Shown: piece by piece, positions 51,363-60,317 of the stretch
Layout of the letters: each line of letters starts with the position of its first letter
Numbering within the stretch: the first letter of the stretch is position 1
From: [Clostridium] hylemonae DSM 15053
GTDB lineage: Bacteria > Bacillota > Clostridia > Lachnospirales > Lachnospiraceae
Direction: 5' to 3'
DNA: 64,000 bases
NCBI RefSeq assembly: GCF_008281175.1
Contig: NZ_CP036524.1
Span: forward strand, 1,116,001-1,180,000
Notes under the pieces: generated by a model
Told to the model about the DNA's origin: nothing
Database searches by the model: none
The model's input: only the letters and a program-made list of their open reading frames with translations
Position numbers and translations under genes: made by a program

Positions 51363-52325
51363 ATGAAAAAGCGGATACTGAGCAGCGTATTGATGATAGC
51401 TTTGATGACGACTCTTATACTGGGCGGATGCGGGACAAAGTCCGGGGATAAAAAAGAGGATAATACTAAAGATAAAAAACGGACGATCGCATGTATCGTA
51501 GGGAACCAGACGATGGATTTCTTTGTCAACATCTCTAAGGGCGCGCAGGACGCAGCCGGTGAGGGAGACGAAGTGCTGGTCTACTCGTTTGACGATGATG
51601 CAAATAAGCAGAGCCAGATCTTTGAAGACTGTATCACAAAAAAGGTGGATGCTATCCTGACGACCATACTGGACAGCGAGGCTATCATAACGTCGCTTCG
51701 GAAGGCGGAACAGGCGGGTATTCCGGTGATCACAATGGATGCATACCCGGACGGTAAAGGAGTGGAGGATCTGTATGCCGCCGCTGTACTGGATGATTTA
51801 TATCAGGCAGGCCACGACCATGGTGTGGCGTTGTGTGAAGCGATCGGAGGAAAAGGCAAAATCGGCTGGGTATGGTACACCGGAGCAAGTGAAGTGGCAA
51901 AGCAGAGATGTGAAGGCTTTAAAGACGCGGTGGCCGAATATCCGGATGTAGAGATCGTTGCGTACAGCGAAGGCAGCGTTGATACAGAATCATGCCTGAG
52001 TCAGATCAGCGCGCAGCTGCAGAATTACAGTGATCTGGACGCATACTGGGCGCCGTGGGCGAATGCGGGCATGGCAGCGGTCACAGCTCTTGCCTCGGCC
52101 GGAATGTCAGACGTCAGGCTGGCTATCAGTGACTGCAACGAAGACCTTGTAAAATATGTTCTTGACGGGAAGGTGATCGCGCTGATGGACCTGAACGCAA
52201 GGGGAATCGGCGAGAAGGCAATGGAACTGGCCTGCGAATATCTGGACAAAGGGAAAGTCAGCGAACAGATCAATTACGTAGAAGTGATCAATGTAGATGA
52301 ATCCAATATTGCAGATTATCAGTAA
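51363..52325 (+). CDS. Sugar-type ABC transporter substrate-binding lipoprotein
   Basis: This 320-residue RbsB-like lipoprotein has a signal peptide ending LGGC (Cys23). A charged linker precedes the type I periplasmic-binding fold: ACIVGNQTMDFFVNISKGAQDAA, DAILTTILDSEAII, AGIPVITMDAYP and late DLNARGIGEKAMELA. It should capture a sugar, polyol or similar ligand for the ATPase and permease downstream. AGAGGAAA precedes the ATG. A stem between this gene and the ATPase may set unequal expression. Confidence 0.88.
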   Translation: MKKRILSSVLMIALMTTLILGGCGTKSGDKKEDNTKDKKRTIACIVGNQTMDFFVNISKGAQDAAGEGDEVLVYSFDDDANKQSQIFEDCITKKVDAILTTILDSEAIITSLRKAEQAGIPVITMDAYPDGKGVEDLYAAAVLDDLYQAGHDHGVALCEAIGGKGKIGWVWYTGASEVAKQRCEGFKDAVAEYPDVEIVAYSEGSVDTESCLSQISAQLQNYSDLDAYWAPWANAGMAAVTALASAGMSDVRLAISDCNEDLVKYVLDGKVIALMDLNARGIGEKAMELACEYLDKGKVSEQINYVEVINVDESNIADYQ

Positions 52326-52359
52326 TCCATGTATCAGTCATAGATAAAGAGTGAAAAGA

Positions 52360-52417
52360 GGCGGCCTGCTTAATTGTCGGATAACGGAGCGATCAAATAG
52401 ACAATATGCAGGCCGCC
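52360..52417 (+). other. Intercistronic RNA stem between binding-protein and ATPase genes
   Basis: GGCGGCCTGC (52360-52369) pairs perfectly with 52408-52417, and inside it ATTGTC (52373-52378) pairs with GACAAT (52400-52405). No T-run follows. Such stems after binding-protein genes usually protect the upstream mRNA or cause partial termination. Confidence 0.6.
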
Positions 52418-52436
52418 GCCAATTGAGGATGAACGT

Positions 52437-53960
52437 ATGAATAATGAAAAAACAGTTTTAAAGATGGAACATATAGTAAAATCCTTTTACGGCGTCAATG
52501 TGTTAAAAGATGTGAGTCTGTATTTAAAAGAAGGGGAGATCCAGGCACTTATGGGAGAAAACGGCGCCGGGAAATCTACGCTTATGAAAATATTAGGAGG
52601 CATCTATTCAAAGGACAGCGGTAAGATAACAGTGAATGGGAAAGAAGTTGAGATAAAGACTCCGCTCGCTGCCAGAGAACTGCATATATGTCTCGTACAT
52701 CAGGAGATTTCTCTTGTTCCTCAGCTAAGCATTGCGGATAATATTTTTCTCGGCTCGGAACTGAAGCGGGGACTGCTGGAGGATAAAAAGGCAATGAGGG
52801 AAAAGGCCAGGGAGGCGATAGAGACTCTGGAACTGAGGATTCCTGTCACCACAAAAGTGTACAAGCTGAGCGTAGCGCAGCAGCAACTGGTAGAGATCGC
52901 CAAAGCGCTCGTATTTGATGCGAAGATCATAGTGCTCGATGAACCTACGGCTGCCATATCCGAAAAAGAGGCGGAAAGCTTATTCGTATATTTGAAGAAA
53001 TTAAAAGAAAAAGGAATATCGATCATTTACATATCCCACCGCATGGAAGAAATATTTCGGGTATGCGATTCCATAACCATTATGCGGGACGGGCTTGTTG
53101 TGTCAAATAAAAGGGCAGAGGAAACAGATAAAAGTGAGGTCATATCGGCGATGGTCGGAAGGAGCATAACAGACTTTTTTGGCGATAACCATCCGCAGGG
53201 GACAGAGGATATATTGGAGGTGAAAGGACTAAATAACAGATATTTAAAGAATGTAAGCTTTACCCTGAAAAAAGGCGAGATCCTGGGGTTTGCCGGTCTG
53301 GTCGGAGCGGGGCGGACAGAACTTGCGAGGGCAATATTTGGTCTTGATAAGGCAGACAGCGGCGAAATATTTCTGAATGGGAAGAAGATCAATTGCAGTA
53401 AACCGTATGAGGCCATGAAATGCGGAATAGGGCTGATACCGGAAGACAGAAAGCAGTCAGGACTTTTTTTAGAGAAGTCGATCTCATATAATCTGACGCT
53501 TCTTGTTTTAAGAAAATTCATTAAAGGAATATTTGTGAATGATAAAAAGAGAAATGAGATTATCAGAGAGTATTCAGAAAAGCTGTCCATAAAAATGGCC
53601 GGCGTTGAACAGCATTGCGCACAGTTGTCCGGCGGCAATCAACAGAAAGTGGTTATATCAAAGTGGCTTGCATATGGTCCAAAGGTGCTGATCATGGATG
53701 AACCGACAAGAGGAGTCGATGTCGGTGCAAAAGCAGAAATATATCATTTAATAAACGATCTGGCCAATGAAGGATATTCCATAATCATGATCTCATCAGA
53801 ACTTCCGGAAATCATCAATATGAGCAGCCGGATCGTCGTGATGCACGAAGGAAGAATTACAGGTATCCTCGACGGAAAAGAAACAGAGTTTGTGCAGGAA
53901 GAGATCATGAATTACGCAATTGGAGGTAAAGTTGATGAAAAGTACGAAAACGAAAAATGA
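52437..53960 (+). CDS. Sugar-type ABC transporter ATPase (RbsA-like, two cassettes)
   Basis: The 507-residue protein has two ATPase domains. The first has GENGAGKSTLMKIL (about residue 40), LSVAQQQLVEIAKA and VLDEPTAAIS. The second is degenerate as usual for RbsA: GLVGAGRTELARAIFG (about 288), but with an intact LSGGNQQKVVISKW and MDEPTRGVDVGAK. It overlaps the permease gene by 26 bp. The coding sequence is visibly more AT-rich than the purine island. Confidence 0.92.
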   Translation: MNNEKTVLKMEHIVKSFYGVNVLKDVSLYLKEGEIQALMGENGAGKSTLMKILGGIYSKDSGKITVNGKEVEIKTPLAARELHICLVHQEISLVPQLSIADNIFLGSELKRGLLEDKKAMREKAREAIETLELRIPVTTKVYKLSVAQQQLVEIAKALVFDAKIIVLDEPTAAISEKEAESLFVYLKKLKEKGISIIYISHRMEEIFRVCDSITIMRDGLVVSNKRAEETDKSEVISAMVGRSITDFFGDNHPQGTEDILEVKGLNNRYLKNVSFTLKKGEILGFAGLVGAGRTELARAIFGLDKADSGEIFLNGKKINCSKPYEAMKCGIGLIPEDRKQSGLFLEKSISYNLTLLVLRKFIKGIFVNDKKRNEIIREYSEKLSIKMAGVEQHCAQLSGGNQQKVVISKWLAYGPKVLIMDEPTRGVDVGAKAEIYHLINDLANEGYSIIMISSELPEIINMSSRIVVMHEGRITGILDGKETEFVQEEIMNYAIGGKVDEKYENEK

Positions 53961-54912
53961 AAACAGACTGACTATAATGCTCAAAGATTTTATAAAAACG
54001 AACGGCGGTATCCTTATCGCTCTGGCGGCAATGTTTCTTTTCTTATCTTTTGCAAACCAATACTTTTTCACTTCTAATAATATGGCCAACCTTTTTAATT
54101 ATTTTACTACGAATTGTGTGCTGGCTATGTGTATGATGTGTGTGCTCATCACAGGGGAGATCGATCTGTCTATCAGTTCTTTCGTAGCTTTGAGCGGTAT
54201 TGTGCTCTGTGTTTTCCTGAACCGGGGAATGTCTTTTGGCATATCTTTACTGCTGACCATATTGATCGGCGCCCTGGTGGGGATCCTGACAGGCACGGTC
54301 ATAGCATTTTCAGGAATGCCGTCTTTTATCGTTACATTGGCGATGCAGGGGGTGATCAGAGGCTCTGCATACATAATAAGCGCCGGAGAGAGGATCTCAT
54401 CGGCGGATGAATGGCTTTTTAATCTGACGAGTAAAAGATATCTTGGTGTTCCCCTCCCGACTATTATCATACTCGTCATTGCGGTTCTGCTTGGACTCCT
54501 ATTGTACCGGACTTCCTTTGGGAAGCATATGTACGCCGCCGGCGGCAACCGGGAGGCCGCCATCTATTCCGGAATCAATGTAAAGAAGATCGTGATCGTC
54601 ACGTTTGCCATATCGGGCGCATTGGCCTGTCTCGCAGGCTCCTTTGTTGCTTCCCGGGTGACATCGGGGCAGCCGTCCGCAGGGGCGGGATATGAAGGAG
54701 ACGCGGTTGCCGCGGCAGTATTGGGCGGCACGGCATTTACCGGGGGGAGAGGGACTGTTTCCGGCGTCATAATCGGAGCGCTGGTGATCGGTACACTGAC
54801 AAACGGAATGAATCTGCTGGAGATCAACGCTTATTGGCAGCAGATATGCAAAGGGCTGATCATTATGCTGGCAGTTATGATAGACACTGTAAAACAAAGA
54901 CGCAGTAATTAA
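53935..54912 (+). CDS. Sugar-type ABC transporter permease (RbsC-like)
   Basis: This 325-residue permease of the branched-chain/ribose family has about eight to ten helices, with GEIDLSISSFVALSGIV, SFIVTLAMQGVIRGSAYI, YAAGGNREAAIYSGI and AAVLGGTAFTGGRGTVSG as conserved segments. ATG 53935 lies 8 nt after GGAGG and overlaps the ATPase gene; the 53920 frame start is upstream of that site. It completes the importer with the two genes before it and is followed at once by the TIM-barrel genes. Confidence 0.92.
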   Translation: MKSTKTKNENRLTIMLKDFIKTNGGILIALAAMFLFLSFANQYFFTSNNMANLFNYFTTNCVLAMCMMCVLITGEIDLSISSFVALSGIVLCVFLNRGMSFGISLLLTILIGALVGILTGTVIAFSGMPSFIVTLAMQGVIRGSAYIISAGERISSADEWLFNLTSKRYLGVPLPTIIILVIAVLLGLLLYRTSFGKHMYAAGGNREAAIYSGINVKKIVIVTFAISGALACLAGSFVASRVTSGQPSAGAGYEGDAVAAAVLGGTAFTGGRGTVSGVIIGALVIGTLTNGMNLLEINAYWQQICKGLIIMLAVMIDTVKQRRSN

Positions 54913-54929
54913 TTGGAGGAGGAAATGAC

Positions 54930-55763
54930 ATGACAGACCATTTAAAAAACAGAGCGGCACAGCACAAATTTATTTTAGGAGTGAGTGCGGGGATACCGCT
55001 GACTGCTAAAATAGCGCATGGTGCGGGAGCTGACTTTATCGTTACACATAAAGAGGAGATATTTGGCGCCGACGGCAGAATGCCGGTAATAGCCAGGACA
55101 GGTTATGGCGGCAACTGCAATGAGATCATAATGGAGCAGGCTGACAGATATGTGTCAGCTGCGGGGGATACGCCCGTCTTTGCAGGCATAGGTCCGGCAG
55201 AACCATATACAAATGTAGATCGTTTTACAGAAAAGCTCCTGGAAAAGGGAGTTACCGGCATTACAAACTATCCTACGGCAGGGGGATGGGTCGGCTCCTA
55301 TGGAAACGGCATACAGATGGCGGGAGTCGGCTATTCCCTGGAAGTAGATTATCTCAGAAGATGGAGCAGAAAAGGTGTTCCCGCCATCGGATATTGCTTT
55401 AATACGGAGCAGATAAAACAGATGACAGATGCAGGTGTAGAAATATTGAGTCTTTATATTCCGAGAACTGAAAAAGAAACGCACGGGTGGGACGATGCCC
55501 CTTCGGCGGAAAAAGCGGCGGAGGCGGCGGCAGAATTAGTTGAGACAGCCAGAAGAGAGAATAAAAACAGTGTCATATTGTGCAGCGGAGGTACGATCCG
55601 TCGGATCTCAGATATACATAATTACCTTAAGAGCGCCGCGGCTGACGGGTATATCTGTGATGAGTCAGTAGAATGTGCGGCGATAGACAGAGCGGTTTCG
55701 GAGACGGTAGGCGGATACAGAAGACTGGAGACCTGCCTGCGGCGTGAAGGAGGACAGAGATGA
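54930..55763 (+). CDS. TIM-barrel 'phosphoenolpyruvate hydrolase'-family protein, paralog 1
   Basis: The 277-residue protein is the first of six paralogs related to the C-terminal TIM-barrel half of plant Tm-1. Family landmarks are ILGVSAGIPLTAKIAHGAGAD near the start (beta-1/helix-1), GYGGNCNEI, FAGIGPAEPYTNVD, GITNYPTAGGWVG and, near the C terminus, CSGGTIRRISDI in place of the usual CHGGP. AGGAGG precedes the ATG. It directly follows the ABC permease and overlaps the next paralog. Its enzymatic role is unproven; the family name derives from weak similarity. Confidence 0.8.
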   Translation: MTDHLKNRAAQHKFILGVSAGIPLTAKIAHGAGADFIVTHKEEIFGADGRMPVIARTGYGGNCNEIIMEQADRYVSAAGDTPVFAGIGPAEPYTNVDRFTEKLLEKGVTGITNYPTAGGWVGSYGNGIQMAGVGYSLEVDYLRRWSRKGVPAIGYCFNTEQIKQMTDAGVEILSLYIPRTEKETHGWDDAPSAEKAAEAAAELVETARRENKNSVILCSGGTIRRISDIHNYLKSAAADGYICDESVECAAIDRAVSETVGGYRRLETCLRREGGQR

Positions 55764-56539
55764 AAAGATATTCAAGAGAAGAAATCATGGATCATTTACA
55801 GCAAAGAATAAAAAACCGGGAGCCGATAATAGCCTGCGGCGCCGGCACAGGACTATACGCCAGGGCGGCAGAACGGGAAAATGCAGACTTCATTCTGGCG
55901 GGGGCAAGATCCAAAGCACTCGTAAATGGTCTGGCCGCAGAAGAGTGTGTATTTCCTTTTCACGATGTAAATGAGGTATCCTGTGAACTTGCAAAACATC
56001 TGCTTCCTGTGATAAACAGAACTCCTGTGATAGCGGGGATTGGGGCTTACAATCCATATCTGGATGCAGGGCGGCTCATACATAATATAAAAAAACTTGG
56101 ATACAGCGGTGTGATCAACAGTCCGGGCAGCGGCGCGTACGCAGTCCAGCTTAAGCAGAACTGCTTTCAGAAGGAAATAGAGCTGATCGTTAAGGCAAGG
56201 GAAGAAAATGTTTTTTCCATGGCGGTGGTGAGAACGACAAAAGATATTGCATGTATGTGCGAGGCAGGAGCGGATGTGATCGTAATTCAATGTCAGGAAA
56301 CGGCAGAGGACTGTGAAGAATATATAAGTTACCAGAGCCGGCTTGCCAGAAGCGCATATGAACTCAGTAAAGAACTCATTGTACTTGCGGATATTGGTAA
56401 TCTGACAAATGAGAAAGAAATACAGAGGCTGTTAACGGAGACGAAGGCGGCAGGAATCGTCAGCGAGGAGGCGGTGGAGAGTCTGGCAGTGCAGAAAGAA
56501 ATGTCAAAAGTGCTGAGGGAAATCATGAATGTTCAGTAG
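55760..56539 (+). CDS. TIM-barrel 'phosphoenolpyruvate hydrolase'-family protein, paralog 2 (divergent)
   Basis: This 259-residue paralog is the shortest and most divergent. It keeps ACGAGTGLYARAAERENAD, PFHDVNEV (where others have an NCN motif), IAGIGAYNPYLDAG and GVINSPGSGA. However, its C-terminal loop reads ADIGNLTNEKEI, lacking the H-G-G-P motif of paralogs 3, 4 and 6. It may therefore be non-catalytic or act on another substrate, perhaps as a partner subunit. It overlaps paralog 1 by 4 bp (ATGA) and is followed 18 nt later by paralog 3. Confidence 0.75.
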   Translation: MKRYSREEIMDHLQQRIKNREPIIACGAGTGLYARAAERENADFILAGARSKALVNGLAAEECVFPFHDVNEVSCELAKHLLPVINRTPVIAGIGAYNPYLDAGRLIHNIKKLGYSGVINSPGSGAYAVQLKQNCFQKEIELIVKAREENVFSMAVVRTTKDIACMCEAGADVIVIQCQETAEDCEEYISYQSRLARSAYELSKELIVLADIGNLTNEKEIQRLLTETKAAGIVSEEAVESLAVQKEMSKVLREIMNVQ

Positions 56540-56557
56540 AAAGTGAGGAAAATGTGT

Positions 56558-57391
56558 ATGGGAAGTAAATTTACCAGACAGGAAGTCTTAGACAGATTAA
56601 ATAGAAAGAGAGCAGAGAAAAAACCGATAATCATCGGGGCGGGAGGCGTTGGGCTGATTGCCAAAGCCGCGGATAAAGCAGGAATAGACATTATAATGTC
56701 ATACTGCACAGGACCTGTCAGGATGAACGGCAATGCGGGGCAGCTGGGGTATATGCAGTATGTCGACTGTAACGGGATCTCTCTTGAGATGGGACACAAG
56801 ATAATCGGCCGTGTAAAAGACACTCCGATGGTGGCAGGGATCGGAGTGGGCGATCCATACAGGGATATAGACGATCTCATCGATGAACTGACCGGCATCG
56901 GATATTCCGGGATCACAAACGTTCCGACACTGGGAGGTCATTCCGGCGCGCTGCGCAAGAGCATGGAGAGGGAAGGAATCGGATTTAACGGTGAGGTAAA
57001 GCTTATACAGAAATGCCGCGGTAAAAATATATTTACGATCGCTTATGCATTTGACGAAGAGCAGGTAAAAGCTATGGTACAGGCCGGGACGGACATTATA
57101 TGTCCCCACGTAGGCGTCACACGTGATAAAGCATTTGATTTCAATGTACTTACAGTAGAGCAGGCGGCGGAAAAGATCAATCGTCTCTATGACGTGGCTG
57201 TAAAAGAAAACCCTGATGTGATCGTGGCATGCCATGGCGGGCCATTTGCAGATCCGGAGTCGGTGCAGAAAGGCTTCAGACTCACAAAAGCGGATGCCTT
57301 CGTAGGGGCGTCCACAGTGGAGCGGATACCGACGGAGGAAGCGATCTATGAGGTTGTAAAAGAATTTAGTTCACTGACGCTTGGGAAATAG
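56558..57391 (+). CDS. TIM-barrel 'phosphoenolpyruvate hydrolase'-family protein, paralog 3
   Basis: The 277-residue protein is a canonical member: GAGGVGLIAKAADKAGID, YCTGPVRMNG, YVDCNGI, VAGIGVGDPYRDID, GITNVPTLGGHSG, IAYAFDEEQVKAMVQAGTD and VACHGGPFADPESV. It is closest to paralog 4. ATG 56558 is preferred because GTGAGGA lies about 9 nt upstream; ATG 56552 is too close to it. It is followed by a Tm-1-like ATP-binding gene, reproducing as separate genes the two halves of Tm-1 proteins. Confidence 0.85.
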   Translation: MGSKFTRQEVLDRLNRKRAEKKPIIIGAGGVGLIAKAADKAGIDIIMSYCTGPVRMNGNAGQLGYMQYVDCNGISLEMGHKIIGRVKDTPMVAGIGVGDPYRDIDDLIDELTGIGYSGITNVPTLGGHSGALRKSMEREGIGFNGEVKLIQKCRGKNIFTIAYAFDEEQVKAMVQAGTDIICPHVGVTRDKAFDFNVLTVEQAAEKINRLYDVAVKENPDVIVACHGGPFADPESVQKGFRLTKADAFVGASTVERIPTEEAIYEVVKEFSSLTLGK

Positions 57392-57406
57392 CAGAGAGGA
57401 TTGCGG

Positions 57407-58621
57407 ATGGAGACAATAGCAGTGATCGGAGCTTTTGATACGAAGGGAACGGAATTTGAATATCTGCGGAAAAAAATAGAAGAATATGGCGCCGGCACTC
57501 TTATGATAGATGTCGGAGTGCTGGGGGAGCCTGAGTTTTGCCCGGATGTTGCGGCGGCGGAGGTGGCTTATTTATCCGGGGAGAAACTGGAAAGTCTCAG
57601 AAGACAGAGGAACCGGAAAAAGGCTAATGATGCTATGATACGCGGTATAAAGGCCCTGGTTAAAAAGCTGTATAAAGAAAATAGGATTCAAGGTGCAGTC
57701 TCTATGGGAGGCGGTCAGGGGACACATGTGGCTGCCGCTGCAATGTCTGTTCTGCCGGCCGGGTTTCCGAAAGTGATTCTCTCGACCGTGGCAACCGTGC
57801 CGCACGCACAGTCTCACTTTGAAAATATAAACGATACGATGGTAATGAATTCTCTTGTGGATATACAAGGGCTCAATTACCTTTTGCGGACTGTCATCCG
57901 GGAAACGGCGGCAGCCATTGCCGGGCTGGCCAGACATGCAGAAGAACCTTGTAAGACAGAAAAAGAAAAACGTATTGCCATGTCCATGTTCGGGATAACG
58001 ACGCCGTGCGTAAGCCGAATACAAAAAAGGCTGGAAAAGAGCGGCTGCGAAGTCCTTGTATTTCACACGACGGGAATGGGCGGCCGGCTGATGGAAAAGA
58101 CGATCCAGGAAGGCCATATCGACGGAGTCGTCGACGTGACGCTTGGGGAGATAACATCAGATGTCTTCGGACTCCCGGGCGGAGCGGGCAAAGAACGGCT
58201 CTGCGCCGCGGGAAAAAAGGGAATTCCACAAATTGTGATTCCGGGCGCTATGGATGTGCTGAATTTTATGCCCCCCGAATCCATGCCCCAGGCATATAAA
58301 GACCGCAAATATCTGATGCATAATGAGGACTTAAAAGTGGTGAGGACGAATGCGGAAGAAAACAAGATCCTGGGGGAAGAGACAGCCAGAAGACTGAACA
58401 GTTCATCCGGGAAAACAGCGGTTATTTTTCCGCTCAGAGGGCTGTCTTCCAATGATCAGGAAGGAAAAGAGTTTTATTCACCGGAAGCCGACCGGGAGTT
58501 ATTTGATGCCATTAGAACAAATCTGAAGCCGGGAATAAGAGTCATAGAGTTGGACTGTCATATAAATGATCCTGAATTTGCCGACTTTATCGCTGATTTT
58601 ATGGTGGAGGAAATGCTATGA
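57407..58621 (+). CDS. Tm-1-like ATP-binding (UPF0261) protein, copy 1
   Basis: This 404-residue protein is related to the N-terminal half of plant Tm-1, which binds ATP. Motifs are AVIGAFDTKGTEFEYLR (residues 4-20), SMGGGQGTHVAAAAM (about 106), FGITTPCVSRIQKRLE, IPGAMDVLNFMPPES, EDLKVVRTNAEEN and FPLRGLSSNDQEGKEF near the C terminus. AGAGGA lies 6 nt before ATG 57407. Its stop overlaps the start of paralog 4 (ATGA), so the pair is translationally coupled. Bacterial function is unknown; the conserved glycine-rich and Arg-Glu-rich motifs suggest nucleotide-dependent chemistry on a small molecule. Confidence 0.88.
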   Translation: METIAVIGAFDTKGTEFEYLRKKIEEYGAGTLMIDVGVLGEPEFCPDVAAAEVAYLSGEKLESLRRQRNRKKANDAMIRGIKALVKKLYKENRIQGAVSMGGGQGTHVAAAAMSVLPAGFPKVILSTVATVPHAQSHFENINDTMVMNSLVDIQGLNYLLRTVIRETAAAIAGLARHAEEPCKTEKEKRIAMSMFGITTPCVSRIQKRLEKSGCEVLVFHTTGMGGRLMEKTIQEGHIDGVVDVTLGEITSDVFGLPGGAGKERLCAAGKKGIPQIVIPGAMDVLNFMPPESMPQAYKDRKYLMHNEDLKVVRTNAEENKILGEETARRLNSSSGKTAVIFPLRGLSSNDQEGKEFYSPEADRELFDAIRTNLKPGIRVIELDCHINDPEFADFIADFMVEEML

Positions 58622-59460
58622 AACAAATGGAAAGGAAAGAGATCCTGAAGCGGCTCACTCTAAAAATAAAGGCCGGGAAACCGGTCATTGCCGGAGGCGC
58701 AGGCCTCGGCATCGTCGCCAAAATGCAGGAAACGGCCGGAATAGACATGATCATGGCGTACAATACAGGCCCTTACCGTATGGATGGTGTACCGTCCTTT
58801 GTCGGTCATATGCCGTACGGGAACTGCAACCGTGTAACCTTAGAGCTGGTTGATATACTGGCGAACCGTCTGACGGACACTCCTGTCATCGCCGGGGCAG
58901 GCGCAGGCGATCCGTTTCTGGATATACCGTATCATATTGAAACGCTGTGCCGCCGCGGAGCGTCCGGAATAACAAACGTGCCCACCGTGGGAGGGAAGAA
59001 AGCAGGAGCACTTAAGGGACCTGTGAGGGACGATATGGAATGGAACGGATTCGGATTTAAAAGAGAAGCCGAGATGATCCGGTACTGCAGAAAAAGAGAC
59101 ATTTTCAGTGTTGCTTATGCATTTGACGAAGAGCAGGTGAGAACGCTTGTACAGGCAGGGACAGATATTATAGCGCCCCATGTCGGCGGGACGGCAGGAG
59201 GCATGACCGGATTTGAAGCCGTATCCGTCGAGGAGGCGGCAGATAAGATCCAACGCATGTATATGGCGGCGGTGCAGGAGAATCCGGATATTATCGTTTT
59301 ATGCCATGGGGGTCCGCTCAAAGACGCAAAAACAGTGGAAGAGTGTATGAAACTTACAGACATACACGGATTTATCGGAACGTCGGCGCTGGAAAGAATA
59401 CCTGTTGAAAATGAACTGACTAAGATCGTCAGCGCATTTAAAGCGACACATCTGCGGTGA
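58618..59460 (+). CDS. TIM-barrel 'phosphoenolpyruvate hydrolase'-family protein, paralog 4
   Basis: The 280-residue canonical member has GGAGLGIVAKMQETAGID, YNTGPYRMDGVPS, YGNCNRV, IAGAGAGDPFLDI, GITNVPTVGGKKAG, VAYAFDEEQVRTLVQAGTD, HVGGTAGG and LCHGGPLKDAKTV. Compared with paralog 3 it has an extra HVGGTAGG segment that paralog 5 shares. GGAGG precedes the ATG, which overlaps the Tm-1-like stop by 4 bp. Confidence 0.87.
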   Translation: MKQMERKEILKRLTLKIKAGKPVIAGGAGLGIVAKMQETAGIDMIMAYNTGPYRMDGVPSFVGHMPYGNCNRVTLELVDILANRLTDTPVIAGAGAGDPFLDIPYHIETLCRRGASGITNVPTVGGKKAGALKGPVRDDMEWNGFGFKREAEMIRYCRKRDIFSVAYAFDEEQVRTLVQAGTDIIAPHVGGTAGGMTGFEAVSVEEAADKIQRMYMAAVQENPDIIVLCHGGPLKDAKTVEECMKLTDIHGFIGTSALERIPVENELTKIVSAFKATHLR

Positions 59461-59471
59461 GGAGGACATAT

Positions 59472-60302
59472 ATGAGACAGTATGCAAGAGAGGAACTTAT
59501 ACAGTCATTACAAAGTAAGATCAGAAAGAAGGAACCGGTCATAGCAAGCGGAGCAGGAGCGGGGATCGTTGCATCGGCCGGTGAAAAGGCCGGCCTGGAT
59601 CTGCTCATCATATATAGCACAGGACTGTTCCGTCAGGCCGGAGCACCGCTTCTGACTACGATGCTGCCCTACGGCAACTGTAATGATATCGTTTCTGCAC
59701 TTGGCAAAAAAGTGATTTTCCGGACCGTGGACATACCTGTTATCGGAGCGATCGGGGCGGCGGACCCTTTCAAAAGCTGGGATCTGATCATTGACGGACT
59801 GCAGGAGACAGGGTTCTCCGGTATGATCAATTATCCCGTGTTTACAGGAATCGACGGTTTTGCCGATGATTTGGAGGATTCCGGGATCGGATTTTCGAGA
59901 AATGTAAACTTGATACGAAAATGCAGAGAGCGGGATTTCTTCAGCGCCTCGTTTGCTTTTGAGGAAGCTCAGGCTGAAATGCTGGCGGCTGCAGGGGCAG
60001 ACATGATTTGCGCCATGGTTGGAGGGACTGCGGGGGGAACAAATGCGATTAAAGAAAACAAAGTGCGCTCCATGGAGGAAAGCTGCAGGATCATACAGAA
60101 CATTTATGAGGCTGCCACATCAGTAAATCCGGATATCATCGTCACATGCCGCGGCGGTCCGATCGTAGAGCCGAAGGATCTGCAGTGCTGCTTCGATAAT
60201 ACGGATGTACAGGGGTTTATCGGGGGCTCCAGTATCGAACGGATCCCGGTGGAGCGCGCGGTCTTTCATGCAACAGAAGAATTTCTTGGCATTAACGCAT
60301 AA
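59472..60302 (+). CDS. TIM-barrel 'phosphoenolpyruvate hydrolase'-family protein, paralog 5
   Basis: This 276-residue member has SGAGAGIVASAGEKAGLD, YSTGLFRQAGAP, YGNCNDI, IGAIGAADPFKSWD, GMINYPVFTGIDG, MVGGTAGGTNAI and TCRGGPIVEPKDL. The His of the CHGGP loop is replaced by Arg, which may alter catalysis. ATG 59472 follows GAGGAGG; the annotatable GTG at 59457 lies inside the previous gene. The order with paralogs 4 and 6 suggests successive tandem duplication and divergence. Confidence 0.84.
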   Translation: MRQYAREELIQSLQSKIRKKEPVIASGAGAGIVASAGEKAGLDLLIIYSTGLFRQAGAPLLTTMLPYGNCNDIVSALGKKVIFRTVDIPVIGAIGAADPFKSWDLIIDGLQETGFSGMINYPVFTGIDGFADDLEDSGIGFSRNVNLIRKCRERDFFSASFAFEEAQAEMLAAAGADMICAMVGGTAGGTNAIKENKVRSMEESCRIIQNIYEAATSVNPDIIVTCRGGPIVEPKDLQCCFDNTDVQGFIGGSSIERIPVERAVFHATEEFLGINA

Positions 60303-60317
60303 GTTGGGAGGACGTGG

